From Pantanalinema sp. GBBB05 (GTDB taxonomy: Bacteria; Cyanobacteriota; Cyanobacteriia; Leptolyngbyales; Leptolyngbyaceae): DNA of 64,000 nucleotides. Below the pieces are notes generated by a model. That model did no database searches, had not been told where the DNA came from, and saw nothing but the letters and a program-made list of their open reading frames with translations. Location: the NCBI GenBank assembly GCA_016743235.1, contig VRZD01000016.1:62001-126000 (forward strand). The letters are read 5' to 3'. Positions 17,583-26,203 of this stretch are shown in pieces. Numbering within the stretch: position 1 is the first letter of the stretch; each line of letters starts with the position of its first letter. The translations under genes were made by a program, and so were the position numbers.

Positions 17583-19286
17583 ATGATAGAAGTTGCTCAG
17601 GGTACTATGCACTTATTTAGCAGCAGTCTGCTGGGACTGTTGTCCCCTGTTTTGGCACAGGAATCGCCCTATCTAGGGCTACAACTGCCACCCAATCTGT
17701 GGAACGTTCTTAGCACAGTGGCGGGGGCGGTTCTAATTTTTATGTTGGGCTGGTTAGTCGCTGTGGTCGTTTCCTCGCTAGTTCGAGGCATTTTGAAACG
17801 GGTCAGTATTGATAACCGTATCGCCCAAAGTATCGGTTCACAACAGGCACAAAATCTTAATGTTGAGGAATTAGTTGGCACGATCGTCTTTTGGGTCATT
17901 ATGATCCTGGCGATTGTAGCAGCCCTAAATGTTCTCAATCTAACGACCGTCTCCCGTCCACTCAACACCTTCTTAGATCAAATCTTTGCTTACTTACCCA
18001 AGTTGGGTGGGGCAGGCATTGTCATTGCGATTGCCTGGATCTTAGCCAGTGTCAGTCGGTTTGCCGTAATCCGCTTGTCACGATCGTTTTCTCTAGATGA
18101 GCGATTAATGCAAACTACGGAAGGTGCCCCTGCCGAGGGGCAATACCTACTCAGTGATACGCTAGGCAGCGCCCTCTATTGGCTGGTTCTGCTTTTCTTT
18201 CTGCCGATGGTATTGGGCATTTTGGAACTGCAAGGTCCCTTGCAACCTGTCCAAAGTTTACTGAATGACTTTTTGAATGCCCTGCCGCAAATCATCAAAG
18301 CAGTAGTCATTGGTCTAGTCGGTTGGTTGGTTGCTCGCGTAGTCCGACGGATTGTAACTAATCTGCTGGCTGCCGTGGGAACGGATCGCTTAGGTCGGCA
18401 GTTCGGGTTAGGTGGCGCCACGAGTGGGCAATCATTATCTTGGCTACTTGGCACAATCGTGTATGTTTTGATTCTTATTCCCGTAGCGATCGCGGCATTA
18501 GAAGCCTTAAACATTCAATCGATTACCGAACCTGCCGTTGCCATGTTGCGGCAAATTTTGAATGCGGTGCCACAGATTATTACCGCTGGCGTCATTCTAT
18601 TCTTTGGCTATCTGCTAGGCAAATTCCTGAGTGAGATTGTTAGTAGTCTCCTGACTGGATTAGGATTCAACAACGTCCTGCAGTGGTTGGGGTTAAGAGC
18701 AGGTACAGAACCGATTACGCCTGCACCATTAGATTCGGCGCCCTTAGAACCAAATTTGCCGCCATTGCCACCGAATGTCGGTGGAGTTGTTCCTGAAGGG
18801 AGAGCCTACCAAAGTACAGCAGGACTCAGCACCCGTAGCCCATCTGACATTGTTGGAGCGGTTGTTTGGGTAGCGGTTGTTTTGTTTGCCGCTGTTGCTG
18901 CAACCTCTGTGCTTCAACTGCCTCGGTTAGCAGACATCGTCAGTGCATTGCTGCTGATTCTAGGGCAGGTTCTAGTGGGGTTAATTATCTTTGCGGTCGG
19001 TCTGTACCTGGCAAACTTCGCCTACAGCTTAATTGATTCCGGTAGTGCTCAATCTCGGATTTTGGGGCAAACTGCCAGGATTGCCATTATCGCTTTGGTA
19101 TCAGCAATGGCGCTGCAACAAATTGGGATCGCTCCCAACATCGTTAATCTGGCGTTTGGCTTACTCCTAGGAGCTATTGCTGTAGCGATCGCCCTTGCCT
19201 TTGGTTTAGGTGGTCGGGATGTTGCTGCCGATCAGTTGCGCGATTGGTTATCCTCATTCAAACAAGGAAGAACTCCTCGCTTATAA
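17583..19286 (+). CDS. mechanosensitive channel family protein with repeated TM-helix units
   Basis: A protein of about 567 residues made of repeated units, each a pair of membrane helices followed by a conserved R-x-x-x-x-L/I-x-x-L-G-x-D/R turn (for example V-R-G-I-L-K-R-V-S-I-D-N-R, V-R-R-I-V-T-N-L-L-A-A-V-G-T-D-R). This is the 'conserved TM helix' (PF05552-like) architecture related to small mechanosensitive channels and CmpX. The end G-G-R-D-V-A-A-D-Q-L-R-D-W is typical. It probably helps release solutes or sense membrane tension. ATG at 17583 is preferred over a TTG ten codons upstream. A strong terminator follows. Confidence 0.8.
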   Translation: MIEVAQGTMHLFSSSLLGLLSPVLAQESPYLGLQLPPNLWNVLSTVAGAVLIFMLGWLVAVVVSSLVRGILKRVSIDNRIAQSIGSQQAQNLNVEELVGTIVFWVIMILAIVAALNVLNLTTVSRPLNTFLDQIFAYLPKLGGAGIVIAIAWILASVSRFAVIRLSRSFSLDERLMQTTEGAPAEGQYLLSDTLGSALYWLVLLFFLPMVLGILELQGPLQPVQSLLNDFLNALPQIIKAVVIGLVGWLVARVVRRIVTNLLAAVGTDRLGRQFGLGGATSGQSLSWLLGTIVYVLILIPVAIAALEALNIQSITEPAVAMLRQILNAVPQIITAGVILFFGYLLGKFLSEIVSSLLTGLGFNNVLQWLGLRAGTEPITPAPLDSAPLEPNLPPLPPNVGGVVPEGRAYQSTAGLSTRSPSDIVGAVVWVAVVLFAAVAATSVLQLPRLADIVSALLLILGQVLVGLIIFAVGLYLANFAYSLIDSGSAQSRILGQTARIAIIALVSAMALQQIGIAPNIVNLAFGLLLGAIAVAIALAFGLGGRDVAADQLRDWLSSFKQGRTPRL

Positions 19287-19317
19287 ACATTGGTTGCCCA
19301 ACAATACAATGTGATCG

Positions 19318-19346
19318 AAAAGGACGCGAGCATTCGCGTCCTTTTT
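19318..19346 (+). terminator. terminator after the TM-helix channel gene
   Basis: AAAAGGACGCGA (19318-19329) pairs perfectly with TCGCGTCCTTTT (19334-19345) around a GCAT loop, giving a symmetrical stem with A and T tails that can stop transcripts from both sides, including mscL on the minus strand. Confidence 0.92.
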
Positions 19347-19456
19347 CTATTAGTTGAGCCCTCAACTGGCTCGGTCAAGTTCTCAATATAAATTCGATCG
19401 TACCTTTGGGAAACCCTGCTCATCGGTAAATCTAAAGTCCTAGAACATGCCCTATT

Positions 19457-19897
19457 TTAGGGAGTTTTTGAACTCACGGCTTGGGTCAAACGTTCGATCG
19501 AAGCTGTTAATCGTCCCTGCGATTCCATCAACTTCTCAGCTTCCGTTGGTTCAATCGGAACTTCAGCGATTGCTTCCTGGCGGCTGATTTTTCTTTGAGC
19601 CTTCTCAAAGGCTCGGATAATTACAAAAATGCTCAATGCAATCACCAGAAAACTAATGACATTGGAGAGGAACAACCCATACTTGATCCCGTAGTAGGAT
19701 AACTCCTCTAAATTTTGCAGATTGAGCTGTTGTAAAACCGGTTGAAGAATGGCAGGTGTAAGAATATCCTTAACCAAGGAATCAACGATCTTGCCAAAAG
19801 CAGCTCCAATAATGACAGCCACTGCTAGATCAATGACATTGCCCTGCATAATAAATTTTTGAAAGTCAGCCCAGAACCCACTATTGCTACGTGCCAT
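19457..19897 (-). CDS. mscL: large-conductance mechanosensitive channel MscL
   Basis: A 146-residue MscL with the N-terminal helix (F-W-A-D-F-Q-K-F-I-M-Q-G-N-V-I-D-L-A-V-A-V-I-I-G-A-A-F split across TM1), the gating pore segment G-x-A-F-G-K-I-V-D-S-L-V, and TM2 near residues 78-98. The C-terminal cytoplasmic helix (A-E-K-L-M-E-S-Q-G-R-L) is present. The pentameric channel opens under severe hypo-osmotic stress to vent solutes. It converges with the TM-helix channel, sharing the two-way terminator at 19318. Confidence 0.94.
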   Translation of the reverse strand: MARSNSGFWADFQKFIMQGNVIDLAVAVIIGAAFGKIVDSLVKDILTPAILQPVLQQLNLQNLEELSYYGIKYGLFLSNVISFLVIALSIFVIIRAFEKAQRKISRQEAIAEVPIEPTEAEKLMESQGRLTASIERLTQAVSSKTP

Positions 19898-20114
19898 AAG
19901 TACTTCCTATGATTAACTACACACGAGGTCGCTGCTTAATGGCGTGGATTATATGATCAATTCCTCTAAAATTACCAATTTCTACACAGTAAGTCGTGAT
20001 ACAGCCCTTCTAGATGATCAACCGGTGTGCTATCTAAACTGTTCTTCACACAGCCCCTTCATTGAATCAAATATTTAGGACTGCTATCGATCTAAACAAG
20101 GTATTGCTTGAAAC

Positions 20115-21020
20115 ATGACTCTAGTGGTTGTCACATTCTACAAATTCGTAACACTGGCTAATTTAGAGCAACGGCAATCAGCACTGCTGACATTTTGCAC
20201 TCAGCACATAATTAAAGGCACAATTTTGCTGGCGACAGAAGGAATCAATGGCACGATCGCAGGCTCCCGGTCAGCAATTGATGCGGTATTAGCATTTCTG
20301 CGCTCTGATCCCCAGCTAACCGATCTAGAGGTTAAGGAGTCTACCGCTGCCACTCTGCCGTTCGAGCGCTTAAAGATCAAAATCAAACAAGAAATTGTTA
20401 CTTTAGGTCAACCAGAAGCCAATCCTGCTGAACAAGTTGGAACTTACGTAGAGCCTCAAGACTGGAACCAAATTATCTCTGATCCAGAAGTTGTCGTTAT
20501 CGATACACGGAATGATTACGAGGTCAGTATTGGTAGCTTTAAGAGAGCCCAGAACCCTCATACTGATACGTTTCGTCAATTTCCCGAGTATGTGCAAACT
20601 CAGCTTGACCCAACTCAGCATAAAAAAGTTGCCATGTTTTGCACAGGTGGCATCCGCTGTGAGAAGGCCTCTGCTTACCTGTTAAAACAAGGATTCCAAC
20701 AGGTTTATCACCTGAAAGGCGGCATTCTCAAATACTTGGAGACTATCCCCCCCGAAGAAAGTTTGTGGCAGGGAGAATGTTTTGTGTTTGACCAGCGAGT
20801 AGCCGTTCAGCATGGTTTAGAACTGGGAACCCATGATATGTGCCGCAGTTGTGGGCATCCCATTTCAGATGAAGATAAGCGTTCTCCGAATTATCAGGAA
20901 GGGATTTCCTGTCCTCACTGTATTGAGGAACTGACTGAAGCCAAACGCATTCGTCAGGCAGAACGACAGCGCCAGTTTGCTCAAATTCAACAAACTAATC
21001 CATCCATATCAGGTAACTAG
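20115..21020 (+). CDS. trhO: tRNA uridine(34) hydroxylase TrhO, rhodanese family
   Basis: A 301-residue protein of the YceA/TrhO family: an N-terminal domain (F-Y-K-F-V-T-L through G-T-I-L-L-A-T-E-G-I-N-G-T), a rhodanese domain with the catalytic cysteine in M-F-C-T-G-G-I-R-C-E-K-A-S-A-Y, and a cysteine-bearing C-terminal tail (C-R-S-C-G-H-P and S-C-P-H-C). TrhO makes 5-hydroxyuridine at position 34 of tRNAs in an oxygen-dependent way. It converges with an O-methyltransferase gene, with only seven bases between stops. Confidence 0.92.
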   Translation: MTLVVVTFYKFVTLANLEQRQSALLTFCTQHIIKGTILLATEGINGTIAGSRSAIDAVLAFLRSDPQLTDLEVKESTAATLPFERLKIKIKQEIVTLGQPEANPAEQVGTYVEPQDWNQIISDPEVVVIDTRNDYEVSIGSFKRAQNPHTDTFRQFPEYVQTQLDPTQHKKVAMFCTGGIRCEKASAYLLKQGFQQVYHLKGGILKYLETIPPEESLWQGECFVFDQRVAVQHGLELGTHDMCRSCGHPISDEDKRSPNYQEGISCPHCIEELTEAKRIRQAERQRQFAQIQQTNPSISGN

Positions 21021-21027
21021 CCCTAAA

Positions 21028-21705
21028 TCATGCTGTTATATCCGCTCGTTTCAGTGCCAGAGTTAATCCATCCGCGATCGGAACTAAGCTAATCAGCACC
21101 CGGGAATCTTGATGCATTTTTTGGTTGAGCGCTCGAATATGTTGAGTGCGGTTGTCTGTCACGGTCGGATCCGCCACGCGTCCCGACCACAGCACATTGT
21201 CGATCGCAATTAAGCCCCCTGGACGCACTAGTTGTAAAGTTCGTTCGTAGTACGCATCATAATTACTTTTATCCGCATCGATAAAAGCAAAATCAAAGCT
21301 GTTTGCCGCTCCCTCAGCCAGCAAGCGATCGAGGGTTTCCAAGGCTGGTGCTAGATGCAGCTCAATTTTGTCAGCAACTCCTGCCTGCTGCCAGTAGCAC
21401 CGAGCGATCGTAGTGTACTCTTCACTAACATCACAAGCGACAACCCGACCATCCGGCGGTAAAGCCAGGGCAACCGCTAACGCACTATAACCAGTAAATA
21501 CACCAATCTCTAGCGTTTTTTTAGCGGCGATCAATTGCACTAATAATGCCATCAACTGCCCTTGCTCTGGAGCAATCTGCATACTAGCCATTGGATGTTG
21601 GGCAGTCTCTTGGCGTAACTGAGTCAGCAGCTCTGGCTCTCGCAACGATACCGACTTTAGGTAGTCATATAACTGAGGTTGCAGCCCAAATGTTTGATTT
21701 GACAT
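21028..21705 (-). CDS. class I SAM-dependent O-methyltransferase
   Basis: A protein of 225 residues of the caffeoyl-CoA/catechol O-methyltransferase type. The SAM-binding motif L-E-I-G-V-F-T-G-Y-S-A-L is near residue 65, the acidic follow-on V-A-C-D-V-S-E-E near 90, and the metal/substrate motif F-I-D-A-D-K-S-N-Y near 140, with D-N-V-L-W-S-G downstream. Such enzymes methylate catechol-type hydroxyls using a divalent metal; the substrate here is unknown. ATG at 21705 is preferred over TTG at 21711. It is transcribed alone. Confidence 0.88.
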   Translation of the reverse strand: MSNQTFGLQPQLYDYLKSVSLREPELLTQLRQETAQHPMASMQIAPEQGQLMALLVQLIAAKKTLEIGVFTGYSALAVALALPPDGRVVACDVSEEYTTIARCYWQQAGVADKIELHLAPALETLDRLLAEGAANSFDFAFIDADKSNYDAYYERTLQLVRPGGLIAIDNVLWSGRVADPTVTDNRTQHIRALNQKMHQDSRVLISLVPIADGLTLALKRADITA

Positions 21706-22378
21706 CAACAATCAGAAAAGTTGTGTACAGAAAACATTTACCACCTAGCTGCCCTCAGCTCAACTCTCAGCATTAGAAAATTATGTATTCAGTTAGATGT
21801 CTCTTTTTCCCGCAGGCACCTAAATATGATTAGGGCTACCACCATTTAGATGAGTTTAATTTTATGTCAACCTATTAGCTCGCTATAGCAGTTTAGCTAT
21901 AACGATCGCTAAATCGTTGGCATATATAGCTGCTTTAAATAGCCCATAAATGAAAAACTTTGAGCTAGTAATAGTGCTGATCAAGCTCCAGGTGGCTAAG
22001 CAGATATTCTCGCTATAGATATTCAGTTCCAATCTAGATTGGGAGGTATTACGGCAATTGTATGGGTTATCCACACCGGACCTTTGTAGCAGAATTTGCC
22101 AAGATTATTGTGTTAGCAAGCATAAATTCTCACAGTTCTGACGAGTCGCCTGAATTGATTGTGAATTGAGCAATTGCCCTAAAGATAGAGTGGAGCGACC
22201 ATATTAGCCATGAAATCATCCTAAATGAAGACTAATACTCAATCTGATCTGCTTCTGGGTAGCTAATATTAATCCAGTTTCAAATTTAGTAGAATTCCAT
22301 AAACTTAATGGATTAAAACCTACCAGAAGATAGTTACATTCAAGAGTTCATTCAATTACTTTCTCTAAGGAGATGATC
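21706..22378. other. A/T-rich intergenic region
   Basis: These 673 bases between the divergent methyltransferase and coiled-coil gene are A/T-rich and contain no open frame with coding character. An AAGGAG site at 22367-22372 marks the end of the region and decides the start of the next gene. No repeat family or RNA gene was recognised. Confidence 0.35.
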
Positions 22379-23149
22379 ATGACAAATTCTGTTAAAGATC
22401 GCATTACAGCCGACCTCGAAAAAGCGAAAGCTGAAGGCAACTTGCGGGCAGACCGCATTCGCGAGATTGTGAAAGCATCCGTAGCTCAAGCTGTAGCAGA
22501 AGTTAAAGCTGGATCAGGCGAAATTCGGTTAATTGCTAGAGATGCTTTAGCGGCAGTGGTCAATTTACTAAAAGAAAAAGGGCACGAATCCAAAGAAGCC
22601 GTAACTGCTTCTGTGGAAGGTGTAGTGGAAGGGATTACCGCTTCTCGTCAAGCCACGATCGCGCAAGCGCAATCTCAACTCGATCACCTCCAAGGGCAAA
22701 TTGATGCCCATGAACAAACCTTGGAAGCTGATGTTGATGGTGCTCTGACTGAAATTGAAACGACCGCTAGAACCACTTCCCACAAAACGCAATCTTGGGT
22801 TGAAGCGGCAGCTAAATCAATTCGAGAAAGTCAGCAATTCGCTGTAGTTCGTGAACAGTATGCTAGGCTGCAAAGTCAACTCAATCAACTCGATACACAG
22901 CTAACTGAACGATACGGCGATCGCTACGAAGAGGTTAAACACCAACTGGAGCAGTATTTAGAATCCGTCAAAACCTGGTACGACCAAACCAAGGCTAAGG
23001 TAGAAGCCGGAGCACCTGATCCAGTGCAAACAGCCAAAGCAGATTGGGAAGAGCGTTTAGCAGAAGCAGGGACAGCAGTCGCCCGCAAAGAACAAGAGGT
23101 CAAACAACACCTCAAAACGTTTTTACATCCAGACAAGCAACGTCAATAA
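22379..23149 (+). CDS. coiled-coil, LEA-like protein of unknown function
   Basis: A protein of about 256 residues that is almost entirely charged amphipathic helix, rich in A, E, Q, K and with few aromatic residues: alanine/valine/glutamate heptads from residue 10 to 70, then glutamine-rich coiled coil (A-Q-S-Q-L-D-H-L-Q-G-Q-I and Y-A-R-L-Q-S-Q-L-N-Q-L). The composition resembles late-embryogenesis-abundant or apolipoprotein-like helices; function is unknown. AAGGAG at 22367 suits ATG 22379 (spacing six) better than ATG 22373 (no spacing). It ends at a strong terminator. Confidence 0.7.
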   Translation: MTNSVKDRITADLEKAKAEGNLRADRIREIVKASVAQAVAEVKAGSGEIRLIARDALAAVVNLLKEKGHESKEAVTASVEGVVEGITASRQATIAQAQSQLDHLQGQIDAHEQTLEADVDGALTEIETTARTTSHKTQSWVEAAAKSIRESQQFAVVREQYARLQSQLNQLDTQLTERYGDRYEEVKHQLEQYLESVKTWYDQTKAKVEAGAPDPVQTAKADWEERLAEAGTAVARKEQEVKQHLKTFLHPDKQRQ

Positions 23150-23197
23150 TTAACGCTTGAAGCAGGTCAATCAGTTTTGAGATCAATAGACGATGCA

Positions 23198-23230
23198 AAA
23201 AGGGGAATGCTGTAACAGCATTCCCCTTTT
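23198..23230. terminator. two-way terminator
   Basis: A perfect 15-bp stem, 23198-23212 with 23216-23230, loop TAA, with A-run on the left and TTTT on the right. It ends the coiled-coil gene rightward and, on the other strand, lies six bases beyond the 3' end of tRNA-Leu(CAA), so it also ends that transcript. Confidence 0.92.
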
Positions 23231-23235
23231 CCTAT

Positions 23236-23316
23236 GGGCGGAGCGAGACTCGAACTCGCAAGGCCGAAACCGCCGCATTTTGAGTGCGGTGCGTCTACCA
23301 ATTCCGCCATCCGCCC
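23236..23316 (-). tRNA. tRNA-Leu, anticodon CAA
   Basis: On the minus strand the 81 bases fold as a type II tRNA: acceptor stem GGGCGGA with TCCGCCC, D arm GCG-CGC enclosing AATTGGTAGA, anticodon stem CCGCA with TGCGG around loop CTCAAAA (anticodon CAA, reading UUG), a short variable arm and a T arm GCGAG-TTCGAGT-CTCGC. The discriminator base is A and CCA is not encoded. Its first 22 bases overlap the 3' end of the M48 peptidase gene, on the same strand. Confidence 0.95.
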
Positions 23317-24167
23317 TTGGCATCAACTTTCCCATTATACTCAATTGGGCGCTTTTGGAGAAGAGCTTGATAAGATTGGCTACTTGCCCAGCGATCGATT
23401 TCTCTAGCTCGCAACACGGGCACTGGGTGCGTCAGTTGCGCTGTCATAGCTTGCTTCAAGATCTCACCAATCTGGTCTTTGCTAATTTCATCGTAGGCTC
23501 TGGCTTGTGCTAGGAAAGCATCCAAATTCAGTTGGCTCGCCAGAGTTGGAGAGCCACCCGCCAACTTCATCAACAGCGATGACACCACCCGTGGATTTTG
23601 GCTGGCTAGCAGGGCTGCACGATCGCAGCTAAATTCAGCACAACGAACCCACTCCATTAATTGCGCTTGTAAGCTTTGGGCTAACACTTCCCCAAAAGGC
23701 AGTTGCCCAGCCGCTAACACCAAAATATTTGCCAGCGTTAAATACACTCCATGATCACACTTGAGATGCCCTAATTCATGGGCAATCACAGCCTGGATCT
23801 CTTCAGGCGTCAGCAGATCAATCAGCGAAGTATGCACCACAATAAAGGGCTGCTTACCCCGCATCGCAAAGGTATAGGCATTCGGGACAGGATGTTGCCG
23901 TACATACAACTGCGGTGGCTCTAGATCCAGCAGTTTACAAGCCTCCAGCAGCAGCTGATGTAACTGAGGAAGTTGTTGTTCTCCAACCAGTACACTTGAG
24001 GCAATATTTTCAAGGTAAAAAAATTGTTCCGCTAACGGACCCAATAAATTCCGAATCACTACATCCAAACCAGGTAACTGCTTCAAATTCGCAGTTGCCT
24101 CTAGATCTAAAGGGTGACGAAAATGGTCGGCTCTTAAGCCAGTTAGCGGGACCTTAACAAGTGACAT
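23295..24167 (-). CDS. M48 family zinc metallopeptidase
   Basis: A protein of about 290 residues with the zinc motif V-I-A-H-E-L-G-H-L-K-C-D-H-G near residue 130 and the downstream zinc ligand region E-F-S-C-D-R-A-A. These are soluble or membrane-associated endopeptidases related to HtpX/Ste24; the target is unknown. ATG at 24167 (M-S-L-V-K-V-P-L-T-G-L) matches the conserved start; a GTG twelve codons upstream is less likely. The last six codons (G-G-W-R-N-W) and stop are read from the 5' end of the tRNA-Leu gene, so the two must share a transcript or start inside each other. Confidence 0.88.
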   Translation of the reverse strand: MSLVKVPLTGLRADHFRHPLDLEATANLKQLPGLDVVIRNLLGPLAEQFFYLENIASSVLVGEQQLPQLHQLLLEACKLLDLEPPQLYVRQHPVPNAYTFAMRGKQPFIVVHTSLIDLLTPEEIQAVIAHELGHLKCDHGVYLTLANILVLAAGQLPFGEVLAQSLQAQLMEWVRCAEFSCDRAALLASQNPRVVSSLLMKLAGGSPTLASQLNLDAFLAQARAYDEISKDQIGEILKQAMTAQLTHPVPVLRAREIDRWASSQSYQALLQKRPIEYNGKVDAKGGWRNW

Positions 24168-24319
24168 AGCATCAGCCCGAGGAACATCGTCAAGCACAGA
24201 CACAACCAGCCCAATGAGCGATTACCCACAAAATAAGCTACTAAATTTGGGTATTACCCAACTGCGATTGTGCTAGTTTCCGCCAGTATAGCGAGAATGA
24301 CTTGTCCGCTGCTGCCGAG

Positions 24320-25729
24320 TTAGTTTGCTCCTACAGTGGGCAACACCGATGCGGCTGGCGATGCCATCGCATTGTTATCAGCACTCGTATAATCTTGCAC
24401 CCGCTGTAGACGGGCTCCAAGTTTTTGCAGTTTCACCTCTAGCTGCTCATATCCGCGATCGAGGTGATGTAAACCTTGAATCGTCGTCTGACCTTCAGCT
24501 GCCAACCCTGCCAGGACCAATGCTGCTGATGCCCGCAGATCCGTTGCGACTACAGGTGCACCCGATAATACAGGCACTCCGCGAATGATTGCACAGTTAC
24601 CCTTGACTCGGATATTTGCTCCCATTCGGTTCAGTTCAGCCACATGGCGCAAGCGATTTTCAAAGATATTCTCTGTAATCACGCTATTGCCTTCACTCAC
24701 CGTCAGTAATGACATGAACTGCGCCTGCATATCCGTTGGAAATCCAGGATAAGGTAGCGTTTCAATATCAGTGGCTACCAAACGATCAGTTGGTGCAATC
24801 CGCAAACTATTTAAGCCTTCAGGAGTCACCTGTGCCCCGATCGCCTGCAATTTAGCAATCACAGCCGTCAGATGCTCGGGAACTACCGGAGAGACAATAA
24901 TTTCGGAACGGGTAATCGCCCCTGCCACTAAAAAGGTTCCAGCTTCTACCCGATCCGGAATAATGGAGTAGTCCGTTGAGTGTAAGCGAGGAACCCCAGA
25001 AATCACGATCGTATTAGTGCCAGCTCCTCGAATCTTGGCACCCATCGCTCGACAGAAGTTAGCTAAATCAACGACTTCTGGTTCCTGAGCCGCATTTTCA
25101 ATGATCGTCTCACCCTCAGCCAGGGTCGCAGCCATCATCAGCGTTTCCGTTGCCCCCACACTGGGACAATCGAGATAAATTTTGGCTCCCTGTAGGCGCT
25201 TGTTCTGCCCTCTCACGTAGGCATTCACCATCCCGTGATCAATATGCACTTCCGCACCCAGTGCCTGTAATCCCCGCACATGCAGATCCACAGGTCTAGC
25301 CCCGATCGCGCATCCTCCTGGCAAAGGCACTCTAGCTACCCCTAAGCGAGCGAGGAGAGGACCAATAATGAAAAAGCTAGCTCGAAGCTGACTGACTAGC
25401 TCATAAGGAGCTTTAGATTGACCAATATGGGACGCATTAATCTCTAACACATCGCCCTGCCGCTCCAGTTTTACGCCAAGGGAGGACAGGATTTCTCCCA
25501 TCCGGTTGACATCAACGAGAGACGGAACATTCCGGAGGCGGCAATCTTCTGGGCATAGAAGTGCACCTGCCATTAAAACTAACGCCGCGTTCTTCGCTCC
25601 GCTAACGGTTACTTGTCCAGTTAGGGAATGCCCGCCCCAGAGATGCAGGGCAGACTTATCTTCTTCAGGTGAAGAATTGCTATTGGGTAGGCTGAGAGAG
25701 CGAGTAATTGGTCTGTCCTCCTCATTCAC
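24320..25729 (-). CDS. murA: UDP-N-acetylglucosamine 1-carboxyvinyltransferase
   Basis: A 469-residue MurA of EPSP-synthase fold. The catalytic cysteine is residue 140 in P-G-G-C-A-I-G-A-R-P-V-D-L-H; S-G-A-K-N-A-A near 44 binds UDP-GlcNAc. It transfers enolpyruvate from PEP to UDP-GlcNAc, the first committed step of peptidoglycan synthesis, in the cytoplasm. The GTG at 25729 is preceded by GAGGA; the first 28 residues are an extension over typical MurA. It is followed by the M48 peptidase gene on the same strand, 152 bases on. Confidence 0.95.
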   Translation of the reverse strand: MNEEDRPITRSLSLPNSNSSPEEDKSALHLWGGHSLTGQVTVSGAKNAALVLMAGALLCPEDCRLRNVPSLVDVNRMGEILSSLGVKLERQGDVLEINASHIGQSKAPYELVSQLRASFFIIGPLLARLGVARVPLPGGCAIGARPVDLHVRGLQALGAEVHIDHGMVNAYVRGQNKRLQGAKIYLDCPSVGATETLMMAATLAEGETIIENAAQEPEVVDLANFCRAMGAKIRGAGTNTIVISGVPRLHSTDYSIIPDRVEAGTFLVAGAITRSEIIVSPVVPEHLTAVIAKLQAIGAQVTPEGLNSLRIAPTDRLVATDIETLPYPGFPTDMQAQFMSLLTVSEGNSVITENIFENRLRHVAELNRMGANIRVKGNCAIIRGVPVLSGAPVVATDLRASAALVLAGLAAEGQTTIQGLHHLDRGYEQLEVKLQKLGARLQRVQDYTSADNNAMASPAASVLPTVGAN

Positions 25730-25873
25730 TTCGGTTCCTCATGCGGACATCTTGCTGAGTCCGGTTTAGATTCTACCGGAAAGATTCTAGATGTCTAGTT
25801 TTTTTACTCAGCTGCCTCTCCTGGTTTTTACAGCACCACCGCTAAAAAATTCAGGGATTATTTACAAAAGTGG

Positions 25874-25904
25874 TTGACAAATCTATGAACTTGCCCGAGG
25901 ATAA
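25874..25904 (+). promoter_or_regulatory. possible tRNA-Leu(CAG) promoter
   Basis: A consensus TTGACA at 25874-25879 precedes GGATAA at 25899-25904, 28 bases before the tRNA. The -35 box is perfect; the -10 box is weak and the spacing long (19). Confidence 0.4.
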
Positions 25905-25931
25905 GAAATCGCGGGTAAACACCTGCAACAA

Positions 25932-26015
25932 GCGGAACTGGCGGAATTGGTAGACGCGCTAGATTCAGGTTCTAGTGTCTGCAAAGACTTCCGGGTTCAA
26001 GTCCCGGGTTCCGCA
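25932..26015 (+). tRNA. tRNA-Leu, anticodon CAG
   Basis: A type II tRNA of 84 bases: acceptor GCGGAAC with GTTCCGC, D arm GCG...CGC enclosing AATTGGTAGA, anticodon stem CTAGA with TCTAG around TTCAGGT (anticodon CAG, reading CUG), a long variable arm and T stem CCGGG-CCCGG. Discriminator A; CCA is not encoded. It shares the D-arm sequence with the tRNA-Leu(CAA) on the other side of murA. Confidence 0.96.
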
Positions 26016-26203
26016 TATCATCACAAAGTGTTTACACGAAGCTGTGTGAACACTTTTGTTTTATGAAGAGCATAAGTTCATTCGTCAGACATTCTTATAA
26101 TTTTGCTAAAAAATGTAACAAAATTCTAATCAAAGATAGTCTAGGTTCGGGCAGTTTCCCATAAACTCTTGCAACCTAACTCGCAACATTTATTGCAGCC
26201 CGT

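Noticed and set aside
25506..25769. 87-codon plus-strand frame opposite the murA start
   Set aside because: Antisense to the murA N-terminus, with no motif or ribosome binding site.
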